Source of the DNA: CBDCUW01 sp965222745
GTDB taxonomy: Bacteria; Planctomycetota; Planctomycetia; Pirellulales; Pirellulaceae
NCBI GenBank assembly: GCA_965222745.1
Contig: CBDCUW010000004.1
Coordinates: forward strand, 2,794,918-2,858,917
Length of the DNA: 64,000 nucleotides
Direction: 5' to 3'
In this document: positions 7,136 through 16,463 of the stretch, in pieces
How the letters are laid out: every line of letters starts with the position of its first letter
Numbering within the stretch: position 1 is the stretch's first letter
The notes under the pieces: generated by a model
Seen by the model: only the letters and a program-made list of their open reading frames with translations
Told to the model about the DNA's origin: nothing
Database searches by the model: none
Program-made: the position numbers and the translations under genes

Positions 7136-9517
7136 ATGCGCCATCTCATCAACACCGCGATCCTCCTCCTCTTCGCCACCATCGCCGCTAACGCGCAAAA
7201 CGAAAGCAAAACCAAACCCAACGTCTCCGCCGAGACCCTCGCGCTCTACGAGCCCGGCGAGTTCAAGGGCGTCCAGTACCGCTTGATGAAACCCATCGAC
7301 TTCGACCCCGGTAAAACCTACCCACTCATCCTCAGCCTGCACGGCGGGAGCGGGCGCGGCACGCAAAACATCAAGAACCTGCTCATCTGGAACGAGTATT
7401 TGGGCGACGCAGACCTCCGCCGCAAGCACCCCGCCTTCGTGCTGGCGCCGCAATCCAACGGCCGCTGGCTCGACAACACCTCGGAAGTCAAGCTCTACCC
7501 CAAGCCCGGTTCGATCACCATCGATGACCTGCCGGAAGGCATGCGCAAGTTCGGACCTCAAATCATCGAACGCATCGAAGAAGCCGGCCGCGCCCCCGAG
7601 CCCATCTACGGCGTGCTCGATGAGGTCCTCGAACTCATCGACACGCAACTCAGCAAGCAATACAAGATCGACGTCGACCGCGTCTATGTGCTTGGCCACT
7701 CCATGGGCGGAATGGGAACCTTCACCGCCATTTATCAGCACCCCGACCGCTTCGCCGCCGCCATCCCCTCGGCCGGATTCTTCGCCCCATGGCTCGACGT
7801 CAAGCGTTTTAAGGATGTACCGCTTTGGATCTTTCACGGCGATGCTGACAAAACGGTTCCCTACAGCGGGTCGCGGCATGTGTTTGATCAGTTAACCCAG
7901 TTAAACGGCAACGCCAAGTTAACAACGCTGGGAGGCAAGGGTCACGGCTCGAGCTATCATTCGTTTAGATATAAGGGCGACAACTCCGAAAAAGGCTACA
8001 TCACCGAGTACGCCTCAGACCGCTGCGACAAGACGGACCATATTTGGGATTGGTTGTTCAATCAAAAGCGTTCGATCCAGGCGGGGCGTGCTGACATCAA
8101 GATGAATTCCGCTGAAGCTGCGGAAGCGGCGGGCTCCCTATTCGATACCAAAGAGATTCTTGATGAAAGCACACTCGATATAAAGATCCTACAGGATTGG
8201 CATGTGGACGAGGTAACAGGCTCGACGCGACAGAAGCTGATCGAAATCAATGTCGCCCAGTGGTGGCCTGGACAAGACTATCGGATCCCCGTACGGATGA
8301 TTGTTCCGCTCAAAGGCAAAGCAAAGGGCTTTCATATTACTGGAGCAAACCCCTACGAAGGATTGATGAAGGATTCGCGACCAACTGCCTTTCAGGAAAA
8401 ACTGTTGGCGGGTGACGTTGGCATCGTAAAGACGCACGTCAAGGCGTTTAGGCAGATTTCAGGCAAGCAGAGCCTGGAGCGAAAAATGATGCGCAAGTTC
8501 ATGAAAGAACTGAACCCGCGTTACACGACTCTCTGGATTTGGTCGATGACCCTAATGCGGGCAACCACCGCGGCGTATGCGGAGCGTGACCATTTCGAAA
8601 AAGGCAAGGTCGCCGGTTCGGGCAACTCCAAGAACGGCATCTCCCCCGCGGTCGCCTTGATCAATGACGAGCGTTTTACCGCAACATGCTCCAACCACGC
8701 GTTTGCTTACGGTTCGCCAATTCGAAGATCCGAGAAAGAGGAAATCGAAACGGTGAAGGCGGCAAACAAAGCGTTCTTTGAGGCCGCCAAAGCTGGCGAT
8801 GTCGAGTTAGAAGCACAACGCGCGCGATGGTATCAAAGCGTTATGGTGGGATCGAATCGCAACATGGGTTCGATGGCGGTGAAAGCGGAAAAATCGATGG
8901 ACGAATTACACAGTATGAGGGATCGCTTATTGTCCAGCGTGTGTGTGACAGAGAATTGGGATCGGCTGATGAAGCGCGGCGTCGACGTGTTGTTCCAGCC
9001 CGGAACAAACGACTATGTCGCCTATGACATTCTCTGGGGAGCGCAGAACCATCCTCAGCTGCCTGTCTATTACGAACCCGGTGGCGGGCACTCCCAAACG
9101 CCGCACGGCGCCGCAGCCAAAGATGATCAGAATGTCGAGGCTTTCCTCTGGAATCATTTCTTTGGCGGCGACGCTTTGCTGAAGCCTCCGACGTCCAGCC
9201 ACAAAGTTGACAAGGACAAACTAAGTGTTCGCGTGAGTTTTGATGAAGGACCTCAGCCGACAAGCGGACGCATCTGGTGGATGTATGACCGTGCTCCGGC
9301 AGGTTCCGCCCCGTTCTTGCACGTGCAGATCCCCGAAGACCAATCGATGGATATGGAACGGGACGCAAAAACAGGCGAATGGACTGCAACCCTGCCACTG
9401 AAGGATGGGTATTCCCGAATCGATTTCTTCAGTAATCACGGGCACATGACCAACGGCTATAAGCAGTATCTCTCGAGTCCTTATACGCGAGTGAAACTTG
9501 GCCCGTCTCCGCATTGA
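7136..9517 (+). CDS. Secreted two-domain alpha/beta-hydrolase
   Basis: The 793-aa protein has a signal peptide (1-20). The first hydrolase domain (about 45-310) resembles polyhydroxybutyrate/feruloyl-type esterases: ILSLHGGSGRG oxyanion loop, nucleophile LGHSMGGMG, FHGDADKTVPY (acid), GKGHGSSYH (His). The second domain (about 330-790) resembles PhoPQ-activated-pathogenicity-related hydrolases, but the usual GxSxG is not obvious; FQPGTNDYV and YYEPGGGHSQ look like the acid and His loops. Codon use changes abruptly near 7800: the first 650 bp use C-ending codons almost exclusively, the remainder does not. That points to a recent domain fusion or recombination. It follows the previous gene by 39 bp. 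Confidence 0.82.
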   Translation: MRHLINTAILLLFATIAANAQNESKTKPNVSAETLALYEPGEFKGVQYRLMKPIDFDPGKTYPLILSLHGGSGRGTQNIKNLLIWNEYLGDADLRRKHPAFVLAPQSNGRWLDNTSEVKLYPKPGSITIDDLPEGMRKFGPQIIERIEEAGRAPEPIYGVLDEVLELIDTQLSKQYKIDVDRVYVLGHSMGGMGTFTAIYQHPDRFAAAIPSAGFFAPWLDVKRFKDVPLWIFHGDADKTVPYSGSRHVFDQLTQLNGNAKLTTLGGKGHGSSYHSFRYKGDNSEKGYITEYASDRCDKTDHIWDWLFNQKRSIQAGRADIKMNSAEAAEAAGSLFDTKEILDESTLDIKILQDWHVDEVTGSTRQKLIEINVAQWWPGQDYRIPVRMIVPLKGKAKGFHITGANPYEGLMKDSRPTAFQEKLLAGDVGIVKTHVKAFRQISGKQSLERKMMRKFMKELNPRYTTLWIWSMTLMRATTAAYAERDHFEKGKVAGSGNSKNGISPAVALINDERFTATCSNHAFAYGSPIRRSEKEEIETVKAANKAFFEAAKAGDVELEAQRARWYQSVMVGSNRNMGSMAVKAEKSMDELHSMRDRLLSSVCVTENWDRLMKRGVDVLFQPGTNDYVAYDILWGAQNHPQLPVYYEPGGGHSQTPHGAAAKDDQNVEAFLWNHFFGGDALLKPPTSSHKVDKDKLSVRVSFDEGPQPTSGRIWWMYDRAPAGSAPFLHVQIPEDQSMDMERDAKTGEWTATLPLKDGYSRIDFFSNHGHMTNGYKQYLSSPYTRVKLGPSPH

Positions 9518-9682
9518 TGGCTTAGGCGACGCAACACGCGAACGTTGAAACCTAGAAACTCAAAGTACTGTCAGCTGTCCTTCGGGAAATGGCCTGCCGT
9601 CGAACCGCATTCGCGACGACCGAACGAATAACGTGTAATCCGGGAAAGTTTTCAGAAAATTCGTCTGGAATTCGTCGCGTGC

Positions 9683-9696
9683 GTACTTGGAAGCAG
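9683..9696 (+). repeat. Second copy of the 14-bp motif (see 1691-1704)
   Basis: GTACTTGGAAGCAG recurs 48 bp upstream of the TTA duplication that borders the ISAzo13-type element. The surrounding sequence between the hydrolase stop (9517) and the element holds no supportable gene. Confidence 0.5.
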
Positions 9697-9746
9697 CAGA
9701 ACCGCAGAGAGCCGTTGCAACTTAGCCTTCGGGAATCCAGGCTTTA

Positions 9747-11061
9747 GGGCTTGCAAGACAATAAGCTACCGTATTGATCTTGCCGTTGGGCAGGAGGATT
9801 TCCGATACTTGCGGGATGCCGGATGCAAATGTTGTTGAATGGATTCGCGAAAAGTATACCGCATTGATCGGTGACCTCGATGAAAGGGGACGTCGAAGAT
9901 GGGCGGCTGCCGAAGCGCGTTCGCTCGGACGCGGAGGAATCGCCGCGGTCGCCGCGGCGACTGGGATGTCGGATCGAACGATTCGCAACGGAATTGCCGA
10001 ACTGGATGACCCCGAAGCCGCAGCGAGCAACCGACAGCGACGTCCAGGCGGAGGTCGCAAATCGAGGGAGGCCGAACAACCCGACTTGATTGACGCCTTG
10101 GAGCAACTGGTTGACGGAACTACTCGCGGCGATCCGATGTCTCCACTACGTTGGACCTGCAAGAGTACGCGAACACTTGCCAAGGAGTTGAACCGTCAGG
10201 GCTATGAGATCAGCAGCACGAAGGTCGGTGAGCTTCTGCGGTCTGCGGGCTACAGCTTGCAGGGCAATCGGAAGACGATCGAGGGCAAACAGCATCCTGA
10301 CCGCGACAGTCAATTTCAACATATCTCCGATCGAGTCAAAGCTTACCAGCGGACCGGCCAGCCGGTCATTTCGGTCGATACGAAAAAGAAAGAACCGCTG
10401 GGAATGATGAAAAACGCGGGCCAGACGTACCGTAAGTCGGGTGACCCGGTCCGCGTAAAGACCCACGACTTCCCGGACAAAGAACTTGGGAAAGCGGTTC
10501 CCTATGGCGTCTACGATGTAACGCACAATGAGGCTGGAGTGTCGGTGGGGATCAGCCACGACACGGCTGAGTTTGCCATCGCGGCGATCCGCCGTTGGTG
10601 GAAGAAGATGGGGCGAAAGCGTCACGCCAAGGCGAAGCGATTGTTGATCACGGCGGACTGTGGTGGGAGCAACAGTCCGAGAACCAGATTGTGGCGTTGG
10701 GTACTGCAAAAGTTTGCCAACGAAACTGGCATGAAGATTGAACTGTGCCACTATCCGCCTGGGACCAGCAAATGGAACAAGATTGAACATCGATTGTTCT
10801 GTCACATCACCCGCAACTGGCAAGGCGTTCCGTTGGAAAGCCATGAGGTGGTTGTCAACTTGATTGGCGCGACCAGAACAGAAGAAGGTCTGGAAGTTCA
10901 CGCGTGGCTTGATGAGTCCGAATATGAAAAGCGGAAGAGAGTCAGTGACGAACAGCTTTCGGAAGTAATCATCAAACGCGACAATTTTCATGGGGAATGG
11001 AACTACACGATCCTCCCCAATAAACCTACTAAGATTCGGTAATCAATTGTCTTGCAAGTCC
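9747..11061 (+). mobile_element. ISAzo13-type insertion sequence (different subtype), complete
   Basis: The left end GGGCTTGCAAGACAAT (9747 onward) matches the inverted right end GGACTTGCAAGACAAT (ending 11061). The inverted repeats extend about 25 bp with a few mismatches. TTA flanks both sides (9744-9746 and 11062-11064), the same 3-bp flank as at the second ISAzo13-type element (25378-25380 / 26716-26718). The element is 1,315 bp, with one transposase gene. It separates the first four catabolic genes from the last three. Confidence 0.9.
9816..11042 (+). CDS. ISAzo13-family transposase, single reading frame
   Basis: The 408-aa protein starts at ATG 9816; a TTG at 9774 could extend it by 14 residues. 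A helix-turn-helix-like N-terminus (AAATGMSDRTIRNGIAEL) and the basic linker RPGGGRKSREAEQ precede the DDE core: ISVDTKKKEPLG (first Asp), LLITADCGGSNSP (second Asp), and HYPPGTSKWNKIEHRLF (Glu). The related copies at 1-928 and 25381-26715 encode the same protein in two frames; here the linker is in one frame. Confidence 0.92.
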   Translation: MPDANVVEWIREKYTALIGDLDERGRRRWAAAEARSLGRGGIAAVAAATGMSDRTIRNGIAELDDPEAAASNRQRRPGGGRKSREAEQPDLIDALEQLVDGTTRGDPMSPLRWTCKSTRTLAKELNRQGYEISSTKVGELLRSAGYSLQGNRKTIEGKQHPDRDSQFQHISDRVKAYQRTGQPVISVDTKKKEPLGMMKNAGQTYRKSGDPVRVKTHDFPDKELGKAVPYGVYDVTHNEAGVSVGISHDTAEFAIAAIRRWWKKMGRKRHAKAKRLLITADCGGSNSPRTRLWRWVLQKFANETGMKIELCHYPPGTSKWNKIEHRLFCHITRNWQGVPLESHEVVVNLIGATRTEEGLEVHAWLDESEYEKRKRVSDEQLSEVIIKRDNFHGEWNYTILPNKPTKIR

Positions 11062-11110
11062 TTACGGTAAGACTGACCCCACAAATTCAAGTCACTCCGA
11101 AGAGGCATCC

Positions 11111-13663
11111 ATGATGACTAATCTGCGAGACAGAAAGGCAATCCTGTTTCCGTCTGTTGCGACAGTGGCATTGCTCCTCGTACTTCTTTGTGGCCAAACC
11201 TCAGCAGACCAAATTGGGAACCAAGCTATCGAGCTTGGGCCCGGTTCGGCGCATCCCGGCACGACGGGCGAGGTCAGGGTGGAACTCGAAGAGTTCTTTC
11301 TCGAGGGTGATCCTCATGCTTGTGGGATTATCTGGGACCTCACGGTTGATGAGGAGAACGGCGAGCTCTTTGTGCTCTGCGAACCCAAGAGAGTCGGAGG
11401 CGTGGGGGAAGTGCGCGTCTTTGACCGCAGCGGTGCATACCAGAGAACCATCATGCCGCTCAATCCCACCTTGCCCTATTCAAGCGTGCGGGACATCACC
11501 GAGGAGGTCGTGCGGGAGGACGGAACCGAATTGATTGTTCCCAAGTTTGACCTGAGCTGGGGCGAACCCTCGTTCTATGGCACATTCTGGGATTCTCATA
11601 AGAAGATTGCGCTGGCTCCCGATGGCGACCTGGTGATTTCGGATCTCTACCGGGGCAAACTGATGAGAATGGGAACCGATGGCAGCCTGCCCGAAGAAGG
11701 CTGGAACACGGGTTTTGCGGTTCATGTGACTGGAACACGAGGCAGTGCGATACAAAACTACCTGCCCTTCGACTCCCTGCGCTATCCCTACTTTCATTTT
11801 GGTCCTGATGGCTCGATGTATGTTTCGGGAGGACAAAGTTCCTTCGAGGCGAAGTACCACCACTACAACCTTGAGGGAGGAATCAATAAGGCTCGCTATC
11901 ACTTCCCGATCGATGGTGATCGGAGCGGCTACGTTTGGAAGCTAGGGCTGAAACCCGGCCCGAAAGCTGAGAAACAGGGAGTTGTCGGCGGCTTCAAAGA
12001 GGCCAGCGGCGTTGTCGTCGATGGGGATCACATCATCGTTGCCGATGCGGGGAACAACCGCCTGCAAGTTTGCACGGTCGACGGCAAGCAGGTTGCATCG
12101 ATCACGCATTACATGGACCGGGGAAAGAAGCAGCCGATCCTCGATCCGACCGCGCTGGCCATCGATCGCGACAAATGTCTCTACCTGCTCATCGGTTCCC
12201 AGAAGCGGCCCAAAGATCTGAAAACGGAAGGCAGCATCAGGTTTGTACAGGACGCATTGCATAAGTCTGCCTTCGAAGAGCTTCCACCTCCGCGAAAAGT
12301 AATCAAGCTGCAAAGCTGGAAAACGCCCGAGTTGCTGGCCAAATCCGCCCCTGTGCATACGTATGTAATGCAAATAGCGGTCGATGCCGGCGTTTCGCCT
12401 CCGCTAGTTTGGGTGGCCAACGGCGATGGGCCGGGCAGTCTGCAGAAACTGTCAGGCGCCGACCTTTCATTGCAGGCGCAATGGCAGGATGACAGCAGCA
12501 CACTGTCGAACCCGCGACAAGATAGCGGCATGCCGATCCTGAATATCGATCCGGAAACGGGGCACGTCTATGTGGAAGACGATGCCAGATACCGACACAA
12601 GAAGTTCGGCACCGTGTATCGCCTGGATCAACAGGGAAACATCCTGAAGACATGGGATCCCTACTTCATTGACATCGAAGAGAGCGGGCTGCTCTCACCG
12701 TGGGGCGCCACCAATCTCGAGCGTGGTTTCCCGCATCCGGAGGAACCACTGTTTCTGGATTCGATATTCGGAAAGGATGGCAGGGTCTACCGGTGGAGGC
12801 TCGGCCAGGAAGGCATCAGCATTCTGCGCTTTGATCGCGCTGGCAATCCGGTTCCTTTCGCGTCCACGGGCAAGCATGAACTGCTTGTGGATGCCGTTCC
12901 GGTCAAAGGCAGGTTTTACCAGAAGGCACATCTCAGGAAACAATTGACGTGCTGGTGGGATGTCTATTCCGGTATGGACGTGGATCATGAGGGCAACATC
13001 TACTACATGAACAAGCTGGATCGGTACAAGGAATTAGGGCTGATGTTGCCCAACTACGCCTTGCACCGGCAACTCGACGTCTACGATTCCACCGGCAAAC
13101 TGAAACAGAAAGCCCTCCTGGAACTTACCAGCGTGAAGGGTATTCAGGTAGACAAGGAAGGGAACTTATACATCGTCCACATTCCCGCGGGCGGCAGACC
13201 TTTCGAAGAACGTGTCGACCGGGCCAAGGCCAAAGCTCCCAAGCGATTCCCGATGAGGTCGTTTGCCTTGTCGAAGTTTGCGCCCACCGGCGGAGAACCG
13301 CTTTGGTCGCAGCCATGGGATGGCGACCATGGAATGGGTTTCATCCCGCCGAATCCTCACTGTATTTGCAGCACGCACCGGGTCAACCAGGCGCTCGATG
13401 ACAAGGGCTACATCTACATCGCGACCAAACACAGCGTCCAAGTTGTTGATACAAAGGCGGGCAAGCTCGTTGGTGACTTCGGCAGTTATGGCAACGCGGA
13501 CTGCAAAGGAAAGGGCAGCGCGTATCCGCACCCCGAGCTGCCCTTTGGAAGCATTTCCGGTCTGGCCGTATGGAAGGGCAAGCTGTTTGTCATGGACGTT
13601 CTGAACCGTCGCCTCGTCAAATGTAACATCACCTATGACCCGACAATGAAAAGGGTGAAATAA
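11111..13663 (+). CDS. Secreted NHL-type beta-propeller protein
   Basis: The 850-aa protein has an N-terminal hydrophobic signal (about residues 14-32, ATVALLLVLLCGQTSA). No catalytic motif is apparent. Repeats of the kind DGxxIVADAGNNRLQV (about residues 303-318), DHEGNIYYMNKLDRY, DKEGNLYIVH, DKGYIYIATKHSVQVVD and KLFVMDVLNRRLVK indicate NHL or six-bladed propeller blades, mostly in two clusters. Likely role: extracellular or periplasmic binding, or a lyase-like enzyme acting on glycans, in line with its sulfatase neighbours. An AAGAGG ribosome binding site lies 7 nt before the ATG. Its original upstream neighbour was separated from it by the ISAzo13-type element 50 bp away. Confidence 0.75.
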   Translation: MMTNLRDRKAILFPSVATVALLLVLLCGQTSADQIGNQAIELGPGSAHPGTTGEVRVELEEFFLEGDPHACGIIWDLTVDEENGELFVLCEPKRVGGVGEVRVFDRSGAYQRTIMPLNPTLPYSSVRDITEEVVREDGTELIVPKFDLSWGEPSFYGTFWDSHKKIALAPDGDLVISDLYRGKLMRMGTDGSLPEEGWNTGFAVHVTGTRGSAIQNYLPFDSLRYPYFHFGPDGSMYVSGGQSSFEAKYHHYNLEGGINKARYHFPIDGDRSGYVWKLGLKPGPKAEKQGVVGGFKEASGVVVDGDHIIVADAGNNRLQVCTVDGKQVASITHYMDRGKKQPILDPTALAIDRDKCLYLLIGSQKRPKDLKTEGSIRFVQDALHKSAFEELPPPRKVIKLQSWKTPELLAKSAPVHTYVMQIAVDAGVSPPLVWVANGDGPGSLQKLSGADLSLQAQWQDDSSTLSNPRQDSGMPILNIDPETGHVYVEDDARYRHKKFGTVYRLDQQGNILKTWDPYFIDIEESGLLSPWGATNLERGFPHPEEPLFLDSIFGKDGRVYRWRLGQEGISILRFDRAGNPVPFASTGKHELLVDAVPVKGRFYQKAHLRKQLTCWWDVYSGMDVDHEGNIYYMNKLDRYKELGLMLPNYALHRQLDVYDSTGKLKQKALLELTSVKGIQVDKEGNLYIVHIPAGGRPFEERVDRAKAKAPKRFPMRSFALSKFAPTGGEPLWSQPWDGDHGMGFIPPNPHCICSTHRVNQALDDKGYIYIATKHSVQVVDTKAGKLVGDFGSYGNADCKGKGSAYPHPELPFGSISGLAVWKGKLFVMDVLNRRLVKCNITYDPTMKRVK

Positions 13664-13835
13664 ACCCTTTCGGATAAATCCAAGGATTGATTGAGCAACC
13701 GCGAAAGATGCGAAATGGGCGAAAGAAGACACGATGGGCTCTCCCTCGTTGTTTTGCCATCTTTTGCGCATTTCGCGGTTAAAGAAACCCGGGTCTACTC
13801 GATGGCCGAATACCAAGATTAAGAGCAGGTTAAAG

Positions 13836-15500
13836 ATGATGAGAGTTGTGGTACTAACACTCGCGTTGGTTCCCATCGCCGTTTCCGCAGCCGGACCGGA
13901 TCGCGGTCAATCGACTCGGCCCAACATCTTGTTTATCGTTTCTGACGATCATGGCTGGGGTGATTTGCCGTCGAACTGGGACAAGACGGAAGTGCGACTT
14001 CCGACTTTGGAAGCGCTCGCTGCTCAGGGTGTTCGTTTTCCGAACTACCACACTGTGCCGCTCTGCGGGCCGTCTCGCGCTTGCATGTTTACCGGTCAAT
14101 TCTCGACCGAGAATGGCATGTGGCGTGGCCCCGGTCAGCAGCCGCTGGGGTCCCCAGGTTATCGTGGCATCAAACGCGACGTGAAAATGCTGTCGGAGTA
14201 TCTTTCCGATGCAGGTTACCAAACAGGAGCCTTCGGTAAGTGGCACATGGGGGCGCTCGAGGGAGAAGTTCCGAACGGCCGGGGGTTCGACGAGTTTCGT
14301 GGCTTTCTCGCAGGGGCTCATTCTTATTGGATCACTCCAGCAAGGTCCAAGTTCATGCACAATCGGCAACCCGATCGCACCTCCAAAGGACACGCGACAG
14401 AGTTGTTCACCGGGTGGGCTGAAAAATTCATTCGAGAGAGCACTGCGAGAGATGCCCCTTTCTTCTGTTACCTCGCCTACAACGCGGTGCACGGTCCGCT
14501 TCGCATCGATGAGTCGAAGCCTGCTTCCGCGCCCGAGGCGTGGGTGAACAAGGCGCTCGACCGGGGTGTCAGTTTTGTGCGCAGCGACTACGTCGCCATT
14601 CTCGAACACATGGATCACAACATCGGCAGATTGGTCCGTTTGTTAGATGAGCTGAACGTTGCTGACAACACGCTCATCGTCTTCGTCAGTGACAATGGAG
14701 GCTGCACCATGGAAGACGGATCACTTGGCGGCAATTTTCCCGGCAACAACGGACCGCTACGAGGAGGCAAGGCGACCACGTATCAGGGCGGACTGAACGT
14801 TCCGATGCTGATGAACTGGAAAGGCCGACTGCCCCAAGGCATGGTCTCCGCTGATCAAGTGATGCATTGCGACATCTTTGCCACCTTGTTGGACGCTGCG
14901 GCGATCCCTGTTCCAGAAATGAATGGTGAGAATCCGGTGCGTGGGATGTCTCTGGTGCCGCACATGGTTTCGAACGGAAAGGAATCGATCCCGGAGCGAA
15001 CGATGATCTTTGAGCTGTGGGGCAACGTTGGAGTGCGAAAAGGGGACTACAAACTCTGGAGCCAAGTCAGCCGGGAGCACTCCCCGGACTGGGACGCCCT
15101 TGTCGCCGAATTGGAACACACCGATCTGTCCCTCTTCGATCTGAAAAAAGACGTTGCTGAAGAGAACGATCTGCGAACCGAGCTGCCTGAGGTTTACGCG
15201 TCGCTCAAGACGGAGCTGATCGAACATCTATCCAACATCAATGCGGACTACCCGGGCGCCAAGAATTCCACCAGTCCGGAAGAAGATTCCAAACCTCGGG
15301 AGTCAACATCTGCTCCGTCGGCAAACCGCCGATCACCAGAACGGTTCTTCGAAAACCGGGACCGTGATGGTGACGGAGCGATCACGCTGCAGGAATTCAT
15401 CGGCAATTCGGAAGGTCGCAACGTCCCCGCCCTGACGAGGCGGTTCAAACAGTTCGATTCCAATGGCGACGGCAAGCTGAAATTGGACGAACTGAAATAG
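13836..15500 (+). CDS. Secreted sulfatase with C-terminal EF-hand pair
   Basis: The 554-aa arylsulfatase-type enzyme has a signal peptide (1-18), ILFIVSDDHGWGD (metal Asp pair), the formylglycine signature C77-G-P-S-R, GAFGKWHMG, VFVSDNGGCT, and the usual C-terminal sheet region. About residues 500-554 carry two EF-hand-like calcium loops (DRDGDGAITLQEF and DSNGDGKLKLDEL). A Ser/Pro/Glu-rich linker precedes them. ATG 13836 is chosen because the signal peptide begins there; the longer in-frame ORF from 13734 adds a non-signal leader. The same EF-hand addition appears on the esterase at 6023-7096, which suggests a shared localisation or calcium-dependent assembly. Confidence 0.92.
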   Translation: MMRVVVLTLALVPIAVSAAGPDRGQSTRPNILFIVSDDHGWGDLPSNWDKTEVRLPTLEALAAQGVRFPNYHTVPLCGPSRACMFTGQFSTENGMWRGPGQQPLGSPGYRGIKRDVKMLSEYLSDAGYQTGAFGKWHMGALEGEVPNGRGFDEFRGFLAGAHSYWITPARSKFMHNRQPDRTSKGHATELFTGWAEKFIRESTARDAPFFCYLAYNAVHGPLRIDESKPASAPEAWVNKALDRGVSFVRSDYVAILEHMDHNIGRLVRLLDELNVADNTLIVFVSDNGGCTMEDGSLGGNFPGNNGPLRGGKATTYQGGLNVPMLMNWKGRLPQGMVSADQVMHCDIFATLLDAAAIPVPEMNGENPVRGMSLVPHMVSNGKESIPERTMIFELWGNVGVRKGDYKLWSQVSREHSPDWDALVAELEHTDLSLFDLKKDVAEENDLRTELPEVYASLKTELIEHLSNINADYPGAKNSTSPEEDSKPRESTSAPSANRRSPERFFENRDRDGDGAITLQEFIGNSEGRNVPALTRRFKQFDSNGDGKLKLDELK

Positions 15501-15593
15501 GTTTCGTGATGTTTGGGAATGATACCTCCGCGATACTGTTTGATCCCGATCGGGATATCGGGGATATGTTGCACACTTTGTTGGGTGAGTGAA

Positions 15594-16463
15594 ATGAAAA
15601 ACATGCGTGCAATGCGTGCACTCCTTGCGATCACACTTCTGCTGGGAATGGTCATTACCGTTTGCGGGCAACCTCTTCCCGAGCCCGCCAACGTGATCGC
15701 GCTGTATGAAGGAGTAGCGCCGGGATCGGAAGGTTGGGATTGGGAGGAGAGAAATCTGCAGTCTCGTGCCGGACTTCCTATCACGCAGAATGTGGTCAAG
15801 CCAGTCCTGATGTACTATCCGCCCGATCCTGGAACAGATGTGGGAACGGCGATGGTGATTGCTCCCGGCGGGGGCTTTCGAAGCCTGATGATGAGCTACG
15901 AAGGTGTCGACGTTGCTAGGTACCTGAACAAACTTGGTGTGCACGCATACGTGCTCAAGTACCGGTTGATCTGCCAGGAGGAAGCGAGCAAGCAGGATGG
16001 GCAGGATGTTCGCAAATTGGCCGCGGCCGATGGACAGCAGGCGGTGCGTCTGGTTCGGAAAGGCGCTCAGGCAGTAGGGATCAAACCCAATCGGATTGGC
16101 ATGATCGGTTTCTCGGCCGGTGGGCATATTACCCTGGCAACCGTCATGGGACCGGCAGACGGAAGACCCGACTTTGCCGTGCCGGTCTACGCGGCGGCAG
16201 GATCAAAGTGGGGATTGCCGATCGTAGTCCCAGAAGATGCTCCTCCACTTTGCATCGTTACCGCAGCGAATGATCAGGTCATTCCGTGGGAGAGATCGGT
16301 GGAGCTGTTCGCCGCCTGGAAACAGGCCGGTTTCCAGGCCGAGCTCCACATCTTTCAAAGGGGCAAGCATGGATTCCGGGAGAAGGGGGGAGGAGCAGAC
16401 CATTACCTGGACCGCTTGCAAGAATGGATGAAAGTGAACGGCTGGCTCAGTAAAGGTCCATAG
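15594..16463 (+). CDS. Secreted alpha/beta-hydrolase, acetyl-xylan-esterase/BD-FAE-like
   Basis: The 289-aa protein has a signal peptide (about 1-25). Motifs: VIAPGGGF oxyanion loop, IGMIGFSAGGH nucleophile elbow, VTAANDQVIPW acid loop, GKHGF catalytic His. It probably removes acetyl or other acyl groups from a polysaccharide, working with the sulfatases upstream. ATG 15594 is preferred over 15513 because the signal peptide starts there. The 5' end contains ATGCGTGCA twice in tandem. A 14-bp palindrome (ATCCCGATCGGGAT, 15543-15556) lies just upstream and may be regulatory. It is the last gene of the catabolic run. Confidence 0.85.
   Translation: MKNMRAMRALLAITLLLGMVITVCGQPLPEPANVIALYEGVAPGSEGWDWEERNLQSRAGLPITQNVVKPVLMYYPPDPGTDVGTAMVIAPGGGFRSLMMSYEGVDVARYLNKLGVHAYVLKYRLICQEEASKQDGQDVRKLAAADGQQAVRLVRKGAQAVGIKPNRIGMIGFSAGGHITLATVMGPADGRPDFAVPVYAAAGSKWGLPIVVPEDAPPLCIVTAANDQVIPWERSVELFAAWKQAGFQAELHIFQRGKHGFREKGGGADHYLDRLQEWMKVNGWLSKGP

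Noticed and set aside
7106..7879. Minus-strand frame of 257 codons opposite the two-domain hydrolase
   Set aside because: It arises from the extreme C-ending codon use in the first 650 bp of the real gene; no binding site or motif.
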